Shown: positions 32,093-43,411, counted from the stretch's first letter. The stretch: 64,000 bases of DNA from Spiroplasma alleghenense (GCF_003363775.1 NZ_CP031376.1:372001-436000), one strand, 5' to 3'. The notes: a model not told the origin generated them from the sequence alone. Translations and numbers: made by a program.

Positions 32093-32461
32093 ATGATCCA
32101 AAATGAATCAAGATTAAAGATAGCCGATAATTCTGGCGCAAAAGAGGTTTTAGTAATTCGTAATTTAGGTGGAAGTGTTAGAAAATTTACAAATATTGGT
32201 GACATAGTAGTTGTGACTGTTAAATCAGCCGCTCCTGGGGGAACAATAAAAAAAGGACAAGTTGTAAAAGCTGTAATTGTTAGAACAGTTAGGGGTTTAA
32301 GAAGAGAAGATGGAACTTATATCAAATTCTCAGAAAATGCCGCTGTTATTATAAAAGAGGATAAGACTCCTCGTGGAACGCGTATTTTTGGCCCAATTGC
32401 ACGTGAAGTAAAAGAAGCTGGTTTTGCTAAAATAGCATCACTAGCTCCAGAAGTTTTATAG
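32093..32461 (+). CDS. rplN: 50S ribosomal protein L14
   Basis: 122 aa, exact family length. [19 protein letters not shown] and [12 protein letters not shown] are canonical. Confidence 0.98.
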   Translation: MIQNESRLKIADNSGAKEVLVIRNLGGSVRKFTNIGDIVVVTVKSAAPGGTIKKGQVVKAVIVRTVRGLRREDGTYIKFSENAAVIIKEDKTPRGTRIFGPIAREVKEAGFAKIASLAPEVL

Positions 32462-32474
32462 GAGGACTTTTATA

Positions 32475-32792
32475 ATGAATAAACAAAAAATCATTAAAGG
32501 CGACGTAGTAAAAATAATCGCTGGAAGTCACAAGGGAAAACAAGGGCCAGTAACAAAATTATCAAAAGATAAGAAAAGAGTTTATGTTGAAGGTGTCTCT
32601 GCAATTAAACATTTTAAACCAACTCAATCAGATTCAGAAGGTGGAATTAGAGAAATTCCAGCTACTGTTGATATATCAAATGTAGCAATTATTGATCCAA
32701 AAAATAAAAATGCTTATTCAAAAATTGGATACCAAATTACTGATGATAAAAAAATTAGAATAGCGCGCAAATCAAAAGCGCCGCTTAAATAG
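32475..32792 (+). CDS. rplX: 50S ribosomal protein L24
   Basis: 105 aa. KOW motif in [19 protein letters not shown]; assembly initiator protein. RBS AGGAGG in the end of rplN region. Confidence 0.97.
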   Translation: MNKQKIIKGDVVKIIAGSHKGKQGPVTKLSKDKKRVYVEGVSAIKHFKPTQSDSEGGIREIPATVDISNVAIIDPKNKNAYSKIGYQITDDKKIRIARKSKAPLK

Positions 32793-32803
32793 AGGGAATT
32801 ATT

Positions 32804-33358
32804 ATGGCAACAAAATATGTGAATCGTTTAGAAAAACAATATAAAGACAAAATTATTCCTGAATTATTTAAGGAAAAACAATATAAATCAGTAATGGAAG
32901 TACCAAAATTAGAAAAAATTGTAATTAATATGGGTATAGGTGATGCTGTTCATGATGTTAAAAAACTTGATGATGCGGTTAATGAACTAACCCAAATTAC
33001 AGGATCAAAACCTTTGGTAACAAAGGCTAAAAAATCTCTTGCCGTATTTAAATTACGTGAGGGAATGCCTATTGGGACCAAGGTCACATTAAGAGGAAGA
33101 AAAATGTATGATTTTTTAGATAAATTAATCAACGTTGCATTGCCTCGAGTGAGAGACTTCCGTGGAGTGCCTAAAACAAGTTTTGACGGTTTTGGAAACT
33201 ACACTCTTGGAATTAAAGAACAAATTATTTTCCCTGAAATTGACTATGATAAAGTTAAAAAAGTAAGAGGAATGGATATTACTATGGTAACAACTGCAAA
33301 AAACAATACCGATGCATACTCATTATTAGAAAAAATGGGAATGCCTTTCGTTAAATAG
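32804..33358 (+). CDS. rplE: 50S ribosomal protein L5
   Basis: 184 aa. [33 protein letters not shown] and the 5S-contact segment [20 protein letters not shown] are canonical. Confidence 0.98.
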   Translation: MATKYVNRLEKQYKDKIIPELFKEKQYKSVMEVPKLEKIVINMGIGDAVHDVKKLDDAVNELTQITGSKPLVTKAKKSLAVFKLREGMPIGTKVTLRGRKMYDFLDKLINVALPRVRDFRGVPKTSFDGFGNYTLGIKEQIIFPEIDYDKVKKVRGMDITMVTTAKNNTDAYSLLEKMGMPFVK

Positions 33359-33370
33359 GGGGATGGAGAA

Positions 33371-33556
33371 ATGGCAAAAAAATCATTAAAAGTAAAACAG
33401 GCACGCCCGCAAAAATTTGCTGTTCGTGCTTACACTAGATGTGGAAACTGTGGTAGACCGCACTCAGTTCTAAAGAAATTCAATTTATGTCGTTTATGTT
33501 TCAGAGACTTGGCTTATAAAGGCCAAATTCCTGGAATTAAAAAAGCATCTTGATAG
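33371..33556 (+). CDS. rpsN: 30S ribosomal protein S14 type Z (zinc-binding)
   Basis: 61 aa. Zinc ligands Cys24, Cys27, Cys40, Cys43. The last residue is Trp encoded by TGA (33551-33553), followed directly by TAG, giving the classical KKASW end; a standard-code reading drops it. Confidence 0.97.
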
Positions 33557-33583
33557 AAAGTATTTGAAAGGAAAAAAAGAAAA

Positions 33584-33973
33584 ATGACAACAGACGTTAT
33601 AGCAGATATGCTAACAAGAATTCGTAATGCAAATCAAAGATATCACAAAGATGTGATAATTCCTGGTAGCAAAATGAAATTAGAAATAGCTGACATTTTA
33701 AAACGTGAAGGTTTTATTGAAGGTTTTACAGTAGAAACAGATTTCAAAAAAAACATCACAATTAATTTAAAATACAAAGGTAAATCAAGAGTAATTCAAG
33801 GACTAAAAAGAATTTCAAAACCAGGACTTAGAGTTTATGCACAAGCATTGGAAATCCCACAAGTATTAAACGGATTAGGTATTGCAATAATTTCAACTTC
33901 GAAAGGAATAATGACAGATAAAGAGGCTCGCCAACAAAAAATTGGTGGAGAAGTCTTGGCATTTGTTTGATAA
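33584..33973 (+). CDS. rpsH: 30S ribosomal protein S8
   Basis: 129 aa. [16 protein letters not shown] at the start and [20 protein letters not shown] near the end. As with S14 the last codon is TGA (Trp), followed by TAA, giving the canonical AFVW terminus. Confidence 0.97.
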
Positions 33974-33989
33974 TAGGGGGTAATAAAAT

Positions 33990-34532
33990 ATGTCACGTAT
34001 AGGAAACAGAGTTTTATCAATCCCTGCTGGAGTTGAAGTAAGAGTTGAAGCAGGAAATAATGTTACAGTAAAAGGTTCTAAAGGTGAGTTAAAGGCAACT
34101 TTTGCACCAGTAATTGAAATTAAGGTCGAAAATAACACAGTTAGCACAATAAGAGCTAACGAAATAAAACATACAAAACAATTGCACGGAACTACAAACT
34201 CGTTACTTCAAGGAATGATCGAGGGTGTTAGTCAAGGTTTTGTAAAGGAATTACAAATTGTTGGAGTTGGTTATCGTGCCGCTCTAGCGGGTAACAAAAT
34301 AAACTTATCGCTAGGTTACTCTCATCCAATTGAATATGAAATACCAAAAGGAATCTTAGTTGAAATTGCAAAACCAACAGAAATTAAGATTTCAGGAATT
34401 GATAAACAATTAGTTGGTGAGGTAGCAGCAAATATTAGAGCATATAGAAGACCAGAACCTTATAAAGGTAAAGGTGTTAAATACAAAGATGAATACATTA
34501 TTAGAAAAGAAGGTAAAGCAGCTGGTAAATAG
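33990..34532 (+). CDS. rplF: 50S ribosomal protein L6
   Basis: 180 aa, normal. [16 protein letters not shown] and the C-terminal [16 protein letters not shown] are canonical. RBS AGGGGG. Confidence 0.98.
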   Translation: MSRIGNRVLSIPAGVEVRVEAGNNVTVKGSKGELKATFAPVIEIKVENNTVSTIRANEIKHTKQLHGTTNSLLQGMIEGVSQGFVKELQIVGVGYRAALAGNKINLSLGYSHPIEYEIPKGILVEIAKPTEIKISGIDKQLVGEVAANIRAYRRPEPYKGKGVKYKDEYIIRKEGKAAGK

Positions 34533-34547
34533 GCTGTAGATTAAAAA

Positions 34548-34898
34548 ATGAAATTTACAAAAGCAGAAGCAAGAAAAAGACGACACTTTAGAGTTCGTAA
34601 AAAGGTTTCAGGAACCAGTTCAAAACCAAGACTTAATGTATTCAAATCTAACACTAATTTTTATGCTCAAATTATTGATGATGTTGCTGGAGTTACTTTG
34701 GTATCATCATCATCATTAAAAATGGATTTAAAAAATAAAAGTAATATTGATGCCGCAAAAGCTGTTGGTAAAGATCTAGCAGAAAAAGCTAAGGCTAAAA
34801 AAATATCAGAAGTTGTGTTTGACCGTGGGGGATATTTATTCCATGGTAAAGTGAAAGCGTTTGCTGATTCAGCAAAAGAAAATGGAATGAAATTTTAA
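34548..34898 (+). CDS. rplR: 50S ribosomal protein L18
   Basis: 116 aa; binds 5S rRNA with L5. [20 protein letters not shown] and [17 protein letters not shown] are canonical. The Shine-Dalgarno is poor here, so translation may depend on coupling to rplF 15 nt upstream. Confidence 0.97.
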   Translation: MKFTKAEARKRRHFRVRKKVSGTSSKPRLNVFKSNTNFYAQIIDDVAGVTLVSSSSLKMDLKNKSNIDAAKAVGKDLAEKAKAKKISEVVFDRGGYLFHGKVKAFADSAKENGMKF

Positions 34899-34917
34899 TT
34901 AATGGAGGAAATGAAAA

Positions 34918-35634
34918 ATGAGTACAGAAGATAAAAAAGTAATCGAAGTTAATTCTTCAGAAACTGAAAAACCAGCCGAAAAAACTTTCACTCCAAAACC
35001 AGGTGCCCGTCCAGGTGCTAAATTTGGAAATGGTGAAAAGAAACCTTTTAATAAAGATGGTAAAAAACCATTTGACAAAAATAACCGTCGTTTCGAAAAA
35101 GAAAAAGATCCATACGAAGAAAAGGTTGTTAAAATTAACCGTGTTACTAAAGTAACAAAAGGTGGACGTCGTTTTAGATTCGCAGCAGTTGTTGTTATTG
35201 GCGATAAAAAAGGTAAAGTAGGATTAGGAACTGGAAAAGCTAATGAAGTTCCAGATGCAATAAAAAAAGCTGTAAAAGAAGCTAAAAAATCATTAATCAA
35301 AGTTTCATTATCTGGAACAACTGTTCCCCACGAAGTAATTGGACATTACGGAGCTGGTAAAGTTTTAATTAAACCTGCTAAAAAAGGTACAGGAGTAATC
35401 GCCGGAGGACCTGCAAGGGCAGTTATAGAACTTGCCGGAGTTCATGATGTTTACGCTAAATCGCTAGGATCAAACACACCAATAAATATGATTAGAGCAA
35501 CTCTTGAAGGTTTAAAATCAATGCAAACCCCTGAGTCAATTGCTAGATTACGCTCAAATTCAAAAATAGAACAAAGACAAGCAGCTCCATTAGGAGAAGT
35601 TAGCCCAGTAGCTGATAAATCAGCTACTGTTTAG
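34918..35634 (+). CDS. rpsE: 30S ribosomal protein S5 with N-terminal extension
   Basis: 238 aa against about 166. The first 65 residues are a Lys/Glu/Pro-rich extension; the S5 double-stranded-RNA-binding fold starts at [39 protein letters not shown] is conserved. The next gene is rplO: rpmD (L30), normally between them, is absent. Confidence 0.96.
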   Translation: MSTEDKKVIEVNSSETEKPAEKTFTPKPGARPGAKFGNGEKKPFNKDGKKPFDKNNRRFEKEKDPYEEKVVKINRVTKVTKGGRRFRFAAVVVIGDKKGKVGLGTGKANEVPDAIKKAVKEAKKSLIKVSLSGTTVPHEVIGHYGAGKVLIKPAKKGTGVIAGGPARAVIELAGVHDVYAKSLGSNTPINMIRATLEGLKSMQTPESIARLRSNSKIEQRQAAPLGEVSPVADKSATV

Positions 35635-35652
35635 TGAAAGGAAGTTAAATTT

Positions 35653-36090
35653 ATGAAATTACATGAATTAAAATACACTCCTGGTAGTCACAAAGATTCT
35701 ACCAGAGTAGGACGTGGAATGGCTTCTGGAAAAGGTAAAACTTCAACTAGAGGGCACAAAGGTCAAAATTCTCGTTCTGGAGGAGGAGTTCGCCCTGGTT
35801 TTGAAGGGGGACAAACACCTTTATTCAGAAGATTGCCAAAAATTGGATTTACAAGCATGAATCGCAAAGAATTTGTAATTGTAAATTTAGAACTAATTGA
35901 AAAACTAGGTTTGACAACTGTTGATCACAAAAGTCTTATTGATAAAAAAGTAATTAAAAGTGAAAAAACCTTGGTAAAAGTTCTTGGAAATGGTAAAATA
36001 ACAAAATCAATTAATGTTAAAGTTAATAAAGTATCAAAATCAGCCGAAGAAGCAATTAAAGCTAACGGGGGAACAGTAGAGGTGATTTAG
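35653..36090 (+). CDS. rplO: 50S ribosomal protein L15
   Basis: 145 aa. [20 protein letters not shown] and [15 protein letters not shown] are canonical. It follows S5 directly with 18 nt between. Confidence 0.98.
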   Translation: MKLHELKYTPGSHKDSTRVGRGMASGKGKTSTRGHKGQNSRSGGGVRPGFEGGQTPLFRRLPKIGFTSMNRKEFVIVNLELIEKLGLTTVDHKSLIDKKVIKSEKTLVKVLGNGKITKSINVKVNKVSKSAEEAIKANGGTVEVI

Positions 36091-37524
36091 GTGGCTCTTA
36101 AGTCTATTAAGAAATCTAAAAGAAAAAAAACTACAGTACAAGACGAATTCGTAAGAGGTAATTTCTTTATTAGAAATAAAGACCTTGTAAAACGAATTGT
36201 TTTTACTTTAATAGTCCTAATATTAGTTAGGCTAGGTACTCTACTTACAGTGCCGGGTATTACTTTATCACCCAACTTTAAAGAAAGTATTGATAATCAA
36301 GAATTTTTTCAATTACTTTCAACTCTTGGAGGAGGGAGTATTGGTCGTTTCTCAATTCTTGCATTGGGTGTTTCGCCGTATATTACAGCATCTATTATAG
36401 TTCAACTTCTTTCAACAGATGTTATTCCGGTGTTATCTCGTTGAAATAAATCTGGTGAGAGAGGTAGAAAAAAACTAGATCGCCTAACTAAATTGTTAAC
36501 AATTCCATTTGCATTAATGCAAGGAATTGCAACAATATTCACACTTGTTCAGCAAGGTTTAATTGTTCCAAAATGAACGAGTGACGAGTTAGGTACAGCT
36601 CCAGCATGGTTTTACTTTATACTGGTTCCTGCTGTGATGCTTGCAGGTACTTTCTTAATGCTTTGAATTGCAGACCAAATAACTACTCGCGGTATTGGGA
36701 ATGGAGTTTCAATAATAATTTTTACTGGAATTACAGCAAGTCTGCCTGCCAACTTTATAAATACATTTAAATTCTGAGTAAATGGAAAAGAAGAAGCTAC
36801 AATTCTTTTTGAAGGAATACTTTATTACATGATTTATATATTAGCATTTCTACTTGTTATTTTCTTCGTTGTTCTAATGAATGAAGCAGAAAGAAAAGTT
36901 CCAATTCAACAAACTGGTGCAGGGCTTATTGATTCAGAACAACATACCCCGTATTTGCCTCTTAAGGTAAATAACGCTGGTGTTATTCCTGTTATATTTG
37001 CTTCTGCAATTATTTCGACTCCGATGACTGTTTCACAAATTATTGAGGTAACGAATCCTTCAAGCGGTTTCGTTTACTTTACTAATAATTTCCTATCCTT
37101 CTCAACATGATGGGGTATTGGTATATATTCAGTTCTGACAATATTATTTACATTCCTGTACGCTCAAGTACAAATCAACCCTGAAAAGATTTCGGAAAAC
37201 TTCCAAAAATCTGGTACATTCATTCCTGGAATTAAACCAGGAAAAGATACAACAAAATACCTTTCCTCGACAGTGAATAGGTTAAGTATAATAGGTTCAT
37301 TCTTTTTAGCATTAGTTGCAGTTTTACCTTATTTGATAACAAAAGTTACCAATTTACCAAGTAACTTGGCTATCGGGGGAACTGGTTTAATTATTTTAAT
37401 CTCAGTTTCCTTACAAACAATTCAACAAATAAAAGGAAGGGTAATCCAACAAGCCTTTATTGATAAGAAAAAAGAGAAATTTTCTGGTCAAGTTAGCGAA
37501 ACAACTATGAACCATATATGGTAG
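36091..37524 (+). CDS. secY: Preprotein translocase subunit SecY
   Basis: 477 aa with ten membrane segments; forms the protein-conducting pore. GTG start at 36091 immediately after the rplO stop, with AGAGGTGAT upstream. The N-terminus carries a 30-aa basic extension before the first membrane segment. The plug and pore region GTLLTVPGI, GGGSIGRFSILALGVSPYITASI and the cytoplasmic EAERKVPIQQT loop are canonical. TGA codons (36442, 36574, 36664, 36778, 37108) are Trp, but one Trp near the C-terminus is TGG. Confidence 0.97.
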
Positions 37525-37533
37525 GAGAAAAAC

Positions 37534-38178
37534 ATGAACATTATTTTATTAGGAGCTCCTGGCAGCGGTAAGGGTACACAAGCAGAGAAATTAGTTCAGA
37601 ATTTTAATTTTGAACAATTATCAACTGGAGATTTATTTAGAAAAAATATCTCTGAAAAAACTCAAATGGGTCTAGAGGCTAGTAAGTTAATAAGTGCTGG
37701 CAAGCTAGTTCCAGATGAAATAACAAATAAAATGGTTGAAGAATATCTAAAAAATGGCAACAAGGAAAATATTATATTCGACGGTTATCCCCGCACAATT
37801 AACCAAGCGAAAGCTTTGAAAGAAATTCTAGTTTTGAATAATTCGAAGATTGATAAAGTCATCTTGTTAGATGTTGAAGAAAAAATTCTTTTAGAAAGAT
37901 TAGTTGGTCGACTTATTTGTCCTAAGTGTAAAAGAAGTTATCATTTAAAAAATCGCCCACCAAAAAAAGAGGGAATTTGTGATTTTGATAATTCTTCATT
38001 GGAAACAAGACCAGATGATAAACCTGAAAAGATTGCTATTAGATTGCAATCTTATCTAAGTGATACAAGCCCTCTGATTGATTATTATAAAACTGAAAAA
38101 AAATTAGTTAAAATTTCTGTTAGTAATTTGACATCTGAAAAAGTTTTCGAAAAAATAAGAGAGGCTTTGAAATTATAA
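37534..38178 (+). CDS. adk: Adenylate kinase, zinc-lid type
   Basis: 214 aa. P-loop GAPGSGKGT (7-15), LID zinc ligands Cys129, Cys132, Cys149 and Asp152, FDGYPRT substrate motif. Interconverts AMP+ATP and 2 ADP in the cytoplasm. TAATG overlap with map. Confidence 0.98.
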   Translation: MNIILLGAPGSGKGTQAEKLVQNFNFEQLSTGDLFRKNISEKTQMGLEASKLISAGKLVPDEITNKMVEEYLKNGNKENIIFDGYPRTINQAKALKEILVLNNSKIDKVILLDVEEKILLERLVGRLICPKCKRSYHLKNRPPKKEGICDFDNSSLETRPDDKPEKIAIRLQSYLSDTSPLIDYYKTEKKLVKISVSNLTSEKVFEKIREALKL

Positions 38179-38933
38179 TGGTTTCGATCAAATCAAGTTC
38201 AGAAATTTCAAAAATGAAAATTGCTGGAAAAATTCTGGGTCAAGCTTTAAAAATGTTGGAAGAAATGATAAAACCTGGTATTAATTGCTTAGACTTAGAT
38301 AAAGCTTTTTTAGAATTTATTACTTCAAAAGGTTGTACAAGCAACTTTTTTGGATATTATGATTATCCGGCTCATATTTGTGTTTCTATAAATGAACAAT
38401 TAATCCATGGTATTCCTCAGAACCGAACTATTCAAGATGGAGATATTGTTTCAATCGATACAGGTTGCGTATATGAAGGATATCACGCAGATGCGGCTAT
38501 CACAAAAATTTGTGGTATGCCAAAAAATGAAAAAGATATTAAATTAGTTAATGACACTAAAAAGTCATTAGAATTGGCAATTGAACAGGTGAGAGACGGT
38601 GTACGCATCGGAACCATTTCTGCTACTGTTCAAAAATTTATTGAGCAAAATGGTTTTCAATTGCCAACGGATTTTGCTGGTCATGGAATTGGTACTGCAA
38701 TGCATGAAGATCCCTTAATTCCAAATACTGGAGTGGCTGACACAGGAATGCGTTTGAAGGCCGGGATGACTATTTGTATTGAGCCAATGGTACAAGTTTC
38801 AACTAGCAAAACAATTACTGCAAAGGATAATTGAACAGTTATTAGTGCAGACAATAGTATGGCCGCACACTTTGAACATACTATCTTGGTAACCGAAGAA
38901 GGGTGCGAAATCCTTACTTTATTTAAAGATTAG
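38178..38933 (+). CDS. map: Methionine aminopeptidase type I
   Basis: 251 aa. Metal ligands are visible: Asp in SIDTGC and HADAAIT, His in AGHGIGTAMHE, Glu in CIEPM and FEHTILV. Removes initiator Met from nascent proteins. TGA at 38832 is Trp; the last third is lost under the standard code. Confidence 0.97.
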
Positions 38934-38945
38934 GAGAAGATAAAT

Positions 38946-39167
38946 ATGGCAAAAGAAGATCTTTTAGAAGTAGAAGGTATTGTGCAAGAAGTGTTGCCTA
39001 ATGCAACATTCAAGGTGAAACTAGAAAACGAGATTGTTATCGATGCCCACGTGTCGGGTAAAATCCGAATGAACTACATCCGCATTTTACCCGGAGACAA
39101 GGTAACAGTCGCAATTTCACCATACGATATGACACGTGGTAGAATTACTTACCGAAATAAAGGATAA
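38946..39167 (+). CDS. infA: Translation initiation factor IF-1
   Basis: 73 aa, normal. S1-like fold with [14 protein letters not shown] and [21 protein letters not shown]. Confidence 0.98.
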   Translation: MAKEDLLEVEGIVQEVLPNATFKVKLENEIVIDAHVSGKIRMNYIRILPGDKVTVAISPYDMTRGRITYRNKG

Positions 39168-39206
39168 ATAAGTATATATTAAAACAAAAATTATGGAGGT
39201 TATAAG

Positions 39207-39320
39207 ATGAAAGTAAGATCATCAGTCAAAAAAATTTGCGATAAATGTCGTGTAATTAGACGAAAAGGCCGTGTAATGATTATTTGTGGCCAACCCAAAC
39301 ATAAACAACGACAAGGTTAA
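39207..39320 (+). CDS. rpmJ: 50S ribosomal protein L36
   Basis: 37 aa. [14 protein letters not shown] start; zinc ligands Cys11, Cys14, Cys27 and His32. RBS TGGAGG 8 nt before ATG. Too short for most ORF callers. Confidence 0.97.
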   Translation: MKVRSSVKKICDKCRVIRRKGRVMIICGQPKHKQRQG

Positions 39321-39344
39321 TATAAGAAAGAAAGGAAACGAAAA

Positions 39345-39710
39345 ATGGCTCGAATTAGTGGAGTAGAAATTCCAAATGAAAAAAGAGTAGTAATTGCTCT
39401 TACTTATATTTATGGAATTGGTTTATCAACATCACAAAAGGTCTTATCCGCAACAAAAATAAGCGAAGATGTTCGTGTAAAAGATTTAACAGAAGAACAA
39501 ATTAAGAAAATATCAACTGAACTTTCAGAAATAAAAACTGAGGGGGATCTACGTAGAGAGACAGCTCTAAATATCAAAAGATTAATGGAAATTGGAAGTT
39601 ATAGAGGAATGCGTCACCGTAAGGGATTGCCTGTAAGGGGACAATCTACCAAACAAAACGCTCGTACCCGAAAAGGTCCTAAGAAAACTGTAGCTAACAA
39701 GAAAAAATAG
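39345..39710 (+). CDS. rpsM: 30S ribosomal protein S13
   Basis: 121 aa. [20 protein letters not shown] start, [25 protein letters not shown]-type tail contacting tRNA. Confidence 0.98.
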   Translation: MARISGVEIPNEKRVVIALTYIYGIGLSTSQKVLSATKISEDVRVKDLTEEQIKKISTELSEIKTEGDLRRETALNIKRLMEIGSYRGMRHRKGLPVRGQSTKQNARTRKGPKKTVANKKK

Positions 39711-39729
39711 GTAGAAGGAGAACGTAATT

Positions 39730-40122
39730 ATGGCAAAACCACAATCAAAAACAACCCGCAAAAAAGTCAAAAAAGATATTGCTAAAGGGATAGCTCACAT
39801 TCACTCTACTTTTAACAATACAATTGTTACTATTTCAGATGAAAAGGGAAATGTATTATCTTGATCTAGTGCTGGAGCTCTAGGTTTTAAAGGTGGAAAA
39901 AAATCAACACCTTATGCAGCCCAAATGATTGCTGAAGCAGCTGGGAAAGGTGCTATGGACAATGGAGTTAACTCTGTTCAAGTAGAAGTGAAAGGACCAG
40001 GCCCAGGAAGAGATGCTGCTGTTAGAAGCTTACAAGCAATCGGATTAACAATTACATCAATTAAAGATACTACACCAATCCCACATAACGGAGTGCGTCC
40101 ACCAAAACGTCCAAGAGGTTAG
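39730..40122 (+). CDS. rpsK: 30S ribosomal protein S11
   Basis: 130 aa. [17 protein letters not shown] and [19 protein letters not shown] canonical. One TGA (39862) is Trp. RBS GAAGGAG. Confidence 0.98.
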
Positions 40123-40123
40123 T

Positions 40124-41077
40124 ATGAAACAATTTACAAAACCAGAATTTAATCTTCTAAAAGAGGAAAAAGGTAAAGCTTACGGTAAATTTATGGTAGA
40201 ACCGCTGGAGAGAGGTTTTGGAATTACATTAGGTAATGCATTACGTCGAACACTTTTAGCGGCAACACCAGGAGCAAGCGTTTATGCAATTAAAATAACA
40301 GGAGCATCACACGAATTTACTTCAATTAATGGGATTGTTGAAAATGTAAGCAGAATTATTTTAAATATTAAAAATTTAGTACTAACAATAAATGATAACA
40401 TTTTTGAAGATGAAGAAGTGGCCGAATTAAAAATCTCAGCAAATACAGTTGGAGAGGTTTTAGCAAAAGATATTATTTGTCCTGCTGGAGTGGAAATCCT
40501 TAATAAAGATTTACATATTGCAACAATTGCTGACGGTGGTAACTTAGAAATGATTTTATTTGCAAAAAACTCAAGGGGATATCGATCATTTAAAGAAAAT
40601 AAAAAAGAAAAACTTGTTGCGGATGCAATAACAATTGATTCAAATTATTCACCAATAGTAAATGTCAATTATTCTGTTGATGTTACTAAAATAGGTCGTT
40701 CAATAGATCTTGAAAAGTTGGAAATAGAAGTAGAAACAAATGGATCAATCTCGGCTGCTGATGCAATTGCTGTAGCTTCTAAAGTTATGGTTGAGCATTT
40801 AGAATTATTTGTAAATTTAAATAGCGAAATTTCAACATTAGAGGTTATAGGTCAAGCTGATGATGACGATGAAAAAGAATTGGACAAAATGATTGAAGAT
40901 TTAGACTTCACACAAAGAAGTTTAAATTGCTTAAAAAGAGCACAAATAAACACTTTACGAGATTTAGTTTCAAGAACTGAAGATGAAATTCAAGAAATTA
41001 GAAACTTAGGTCGTAAATCATTTAAAGAAATTAAGGATAAAGTTGCTCAGTTAACTTTAAACTTTAAACAGGATTAG
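40124..41077 (+). CDS. rpoA: RNA polymerase subunit alpha
   Basis: 317 aa. N-terminal dimerisation domain (1-230) with ERGFGITLGNALRRTLL; C-terminal domain (about 250-315) with LNCLKRAQINTLRDL and IRNLGRKSFKEIKDK, which binds UP elements and activators. It starts 1 nt after rpsK, with AGAGG inside rpsK as RBS. Confidence 0.98.
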   Translation: MKQFTKPEFNLLKEEKGKAYGKFMVEPLERGFGITLGNALRRTLLAATPGASVYAIKITGASHEFTSINGIVENVSRIILNIKNLVLTINDNIFEDEEVAELKISANTVGEVLAKDIICPAGVEILNKDLHIATIADGGNLEMILFAKNSRGYRSFKENKKEKLVADAITIDSNYSPIVNVNYSVDVTKIGRSIDLEKLEIEVETNGSISAADAIAVASKVMVEHLELFVNLNSEISTLEVIGQADDDDEKELDKMIEDLDFTQRSLNCLKRAQINTLRDLVSRTEDEIQEIRNLGRKSFKEIKDKVAQLTLNFKQD

Positions 41078-41090
41078 GAGGAAAGATTAT

Positions 41091-41450
41091 ATGTCATATA
41101 TTCAAAAACGTGGTAAAAATACAGCTTGAAGAGTCGCATTAATGAGAAACTTGACTACTGAACTTATTATTTCTGAAAGATTAGAAATAACAGAAACAAG
41201 AGCAAAAGAATTACGTACTCATTTTGATAAAATGATTACTTTGGGAAAACGTCAGGATCTTCATGCTCGTAGACAAGCAGCGGCTTGATTAAGAGATATT
41301 GATGCAAGCGAAAAAGAAACTGCCTTGCAAAAATTATTTAATGATTTAGCAAAGCGTTTTAAAACAAGAAATGGTGGATATACTCGTATCTTAAAACTAG
41401 ATAACCGAAGAGGCGACAATGCCCCAATGGTCATTATTGAATTAGTTTAA
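41091..41450 (+). CDS. rplQ: 50S ribosomal protein L17
   Basis: 119 aa. [25 protein letters not shown] is canonical. Two Trp are TGA. Last gene of the S10-spc-alpha block; a terminator follows. Confidence 0.98.
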
Positions 41451-41464
41451 AATTAATGTTTTTT

Positions 41465-41494
41465 AAAATAACCCTTTATTGGGTTATTTTTTTT
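41465..41494 (+). terminator. Terminator of the ribosomal block
   Basis: Perfect stem AAAATAACCC (41465-41474) / GGGTTATTTT (41481-41490) and T tract. The next promoter (-10 TATAAT 41497-41502) begins inside the T tract. Confidence 0.92.
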
Positions 41495-41513
41495 GATATA
41501 ATAATTTCTAGAA

Positions 41514-42065
41514 ATGAGCAAAATTATGAGCAAAAATAAAATAAAATTACTACTTAAAATCGGGACTGCAGTTGCACTTATTATGTATTTATTAATAGTT
41601 CTTGTTTTTATACCTGTCTTAATTAAAAATGAAGACAAGAGCTCTTTTGTTGTATTTCTTTACGGTTATCTATTTCTAACAATAGTTCCTTACTCTGTAA
41701 TTGGACCATTGTTTCTATGAGATTACCAAGTGGAAAAAAGAAACTATAATCAAGCTTTTATTTTCTCAATTGTAATAATTTGCACGCAATTAATCTTAAT
41801 TGGAATGCTTAGCTACTCAATTTCTCAATTTCAAATTTGAAAGCAAACAGATTATGCAAACAGAAATCACCTAATTATAGAGTCGTTACTACTATTTGTT
41901 TCCATTATTTTGGTTATTATTGCATGCATGTCGCTAATTTTTAATCCAAAACCTAAAGAAATAGATACTTGAGACAGTATTGTTATTGAAATTGAAAAGC
42001 GTTCGCGTTTAAGTATAAAAAGTGCCAAAAACGATCTTCAAGATTTTAAGTCAAACTTAAAATAA
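41514..42065 (+). CDS. Four-segment membrane protein of unknown function
   Basis: 183 aa with membrane segments at about 13-36, 44-68, 81-102 and 120-143, and a charged cytoplasmic tail. No family recognised. No Shine-Dalgarno: a consensus -10 ends only 12 nt before ATG 41514, so the mRNA may be leaderless; ATG 41526 in the same frame is the alternative start. It sits between rplQ and ecfA1, where most Firmicutes have nothing. Confidence 0.75.
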
Positions 42066-42158
42066 TTTATAATTATTTTCTGGTTTATTGATAATATGCT
42101 TGATTATATTAATTTTAAAGGTTAAAATAATATCTAAGTGATTATAACTTATATGATT

Positions 42159-42173
42159 TATAATTAGTATAAT
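42159..42173 (+). promoter_or_regulatory. -10 boxes upstream of ecfA1
   Basis: Two TATAAT hexamers (42159-42164 and 42168-42173) in an AT-rich 140-nt gap; no clear -35. Either could start the ecfA1-ecfA2-ecfT-truA transcript. Confidence 0.4.
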
Positions 42174-42205
42174 TTGCTTTAAATTAGCAGTTCCAGAAAG
42201 GTAAA

Positions 42206-43411
42206 ATGATGAAAGAAAATGTCTATTTAAATAAGGGAGACTTGAATGATTTTAAACTTAAGTTAAATGAATTTAACGATAAATTAGCTCAGGCTGGTCA
42301 AGAATATGTTGAAATTAAATTTAAAATTATAAATGGTGAAGCTGAAAAATCAGAAAAGCAACATTATATTGACACCCACAAAAAAGCTCAATTAGCTTAT
42401 AAAGAAATTGCAAATAGTCCAATTTTTAAAGATAACTTTTTGAGAGCGAAAGCTCAACTTGATAAAATTAATCAGAAAGACGAAACTTTTGAATCTGCTA
42501 AAGAAAATTATATTGAAGCTAAGAATCTTTACAAGGCATCTAAAATGGCCATTAGAGAGCGTGGAATTTCGGGAGAGTTATCTAAACAGAGTGAAATTGC
42601 TTTAGAATTAAAAAATATTAGTTTTCGTTATGCTAATAGTCAACCCTTGGTTGTTAAAAATGTTAGTGTTAAAGTAAATCATGGAGAATACGTTGCTATC
42701 ATTGGACACAACGGTAGTGGTAAGTCCACTTTAAGTAAGTTAATTATTGGAGTCCTAACGCCAATTGAGGGTAGCATGCATGTATTTGGAAATCATGTGA
42801 CTAGAAACAACCTTAATATTATTCGCCGTTTTTTAGGAATAGTTTTCCAAAATCCAGATAACCAATTCATTGGCTCAACAGTAAAAGACGATATCGCTTT
42901 TGGTCTTGAAAATCGCCGAATAAATCCTAAATTAATGCAAGAAAAAATTGAAGCAGCAGCTAAAAAAGTGAGAATGGAAAGATTTTTAGATCACGAACCA
43001 CTAATGCTATCAGGTGGTCAAAAACAAAGGGTTGCAATCGCTTCTGCTTTAGCGCTTTCGCCTGATATTATAATTTTTGACGAAGCAACTAGCATGCTAG
43101 ATCCCAAGGGTAAGAGAGAAGTTAAGGAAATAATGGTTGAGTTAAAAAATACTCGAGAAAAAACCATTTTTTCAATTACTCATGATATGGATGAGATCTT
43201 GAATGCTGATAAAGTAATGGTTATGAATGGCGGAAATCTGGTTAAATTTGGAACTCCAAAAGAGATTTTAAAGGAAAGAGATTTTCTAAGATCAATTCAC
43301 CTTGATATTCCATTTATAGCTCAAGTTGAAGAAGCCTTAAATGAGGTGGGGTTTAAAATAAATAATACAGAAAATTTAGACGAACTGGTGGTAAAAATAT
43401 GCAAAAAATAA
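42206..43411 (+). CDS. ecfA1: Energy-coupling factor ATPase EcfA1 with N-terminal extension
   Basis: 401 aa, about 120 longer than usual. ATPase domain from residue 132: Walker [10 protein letters not shown] (167-175), Q-loop FQNPDNQ, signature LSGGQKQRV, Walker [14 protein letters not shown]. The first 130 residues are helical and charged, with no known domain. Two ATG in tandem (42206, 42209) follow AAAGG. With EcfA2 and EcfT it powers S-components for vitamins and metals; no S-component gene lies in the window, so it is a shared (group II) module. Confidence 0.93.
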   Translation: MMKENVYLNKGDLNDFKLKLNEFNDKLAQAGQEYVEIKFKIINGEAEKSEKQHYIDTHKKAQLAYKEIANSPIFKDNFLRAKAQLDKINQKDETFESAKENYIEAKNLYKASKMAIRERGISGELSKQSEIALELKNISFRYANSQPLVVKNVSVKVNHGEYVAIIGHNGSGKSTLSKLIIGVLTPIEGSMHVFGNHVTRNNLNIIRRFLGIVFQNPDNQFIGSTVKDDIAFGLENRRINPKLMQEKIEAAAKKVRMERFLDHEPLMLSGGQKQRVAIASALALSPDIIIFDEATSMLDPKGKREVKEIMVELKNTREKTIFSITHDMDEILNADKVMVMNGGNLVKFGTPKEILKERDFLRSIHLDIPFIAQVEEALNEVGFKINNTENLDELVVKICKK

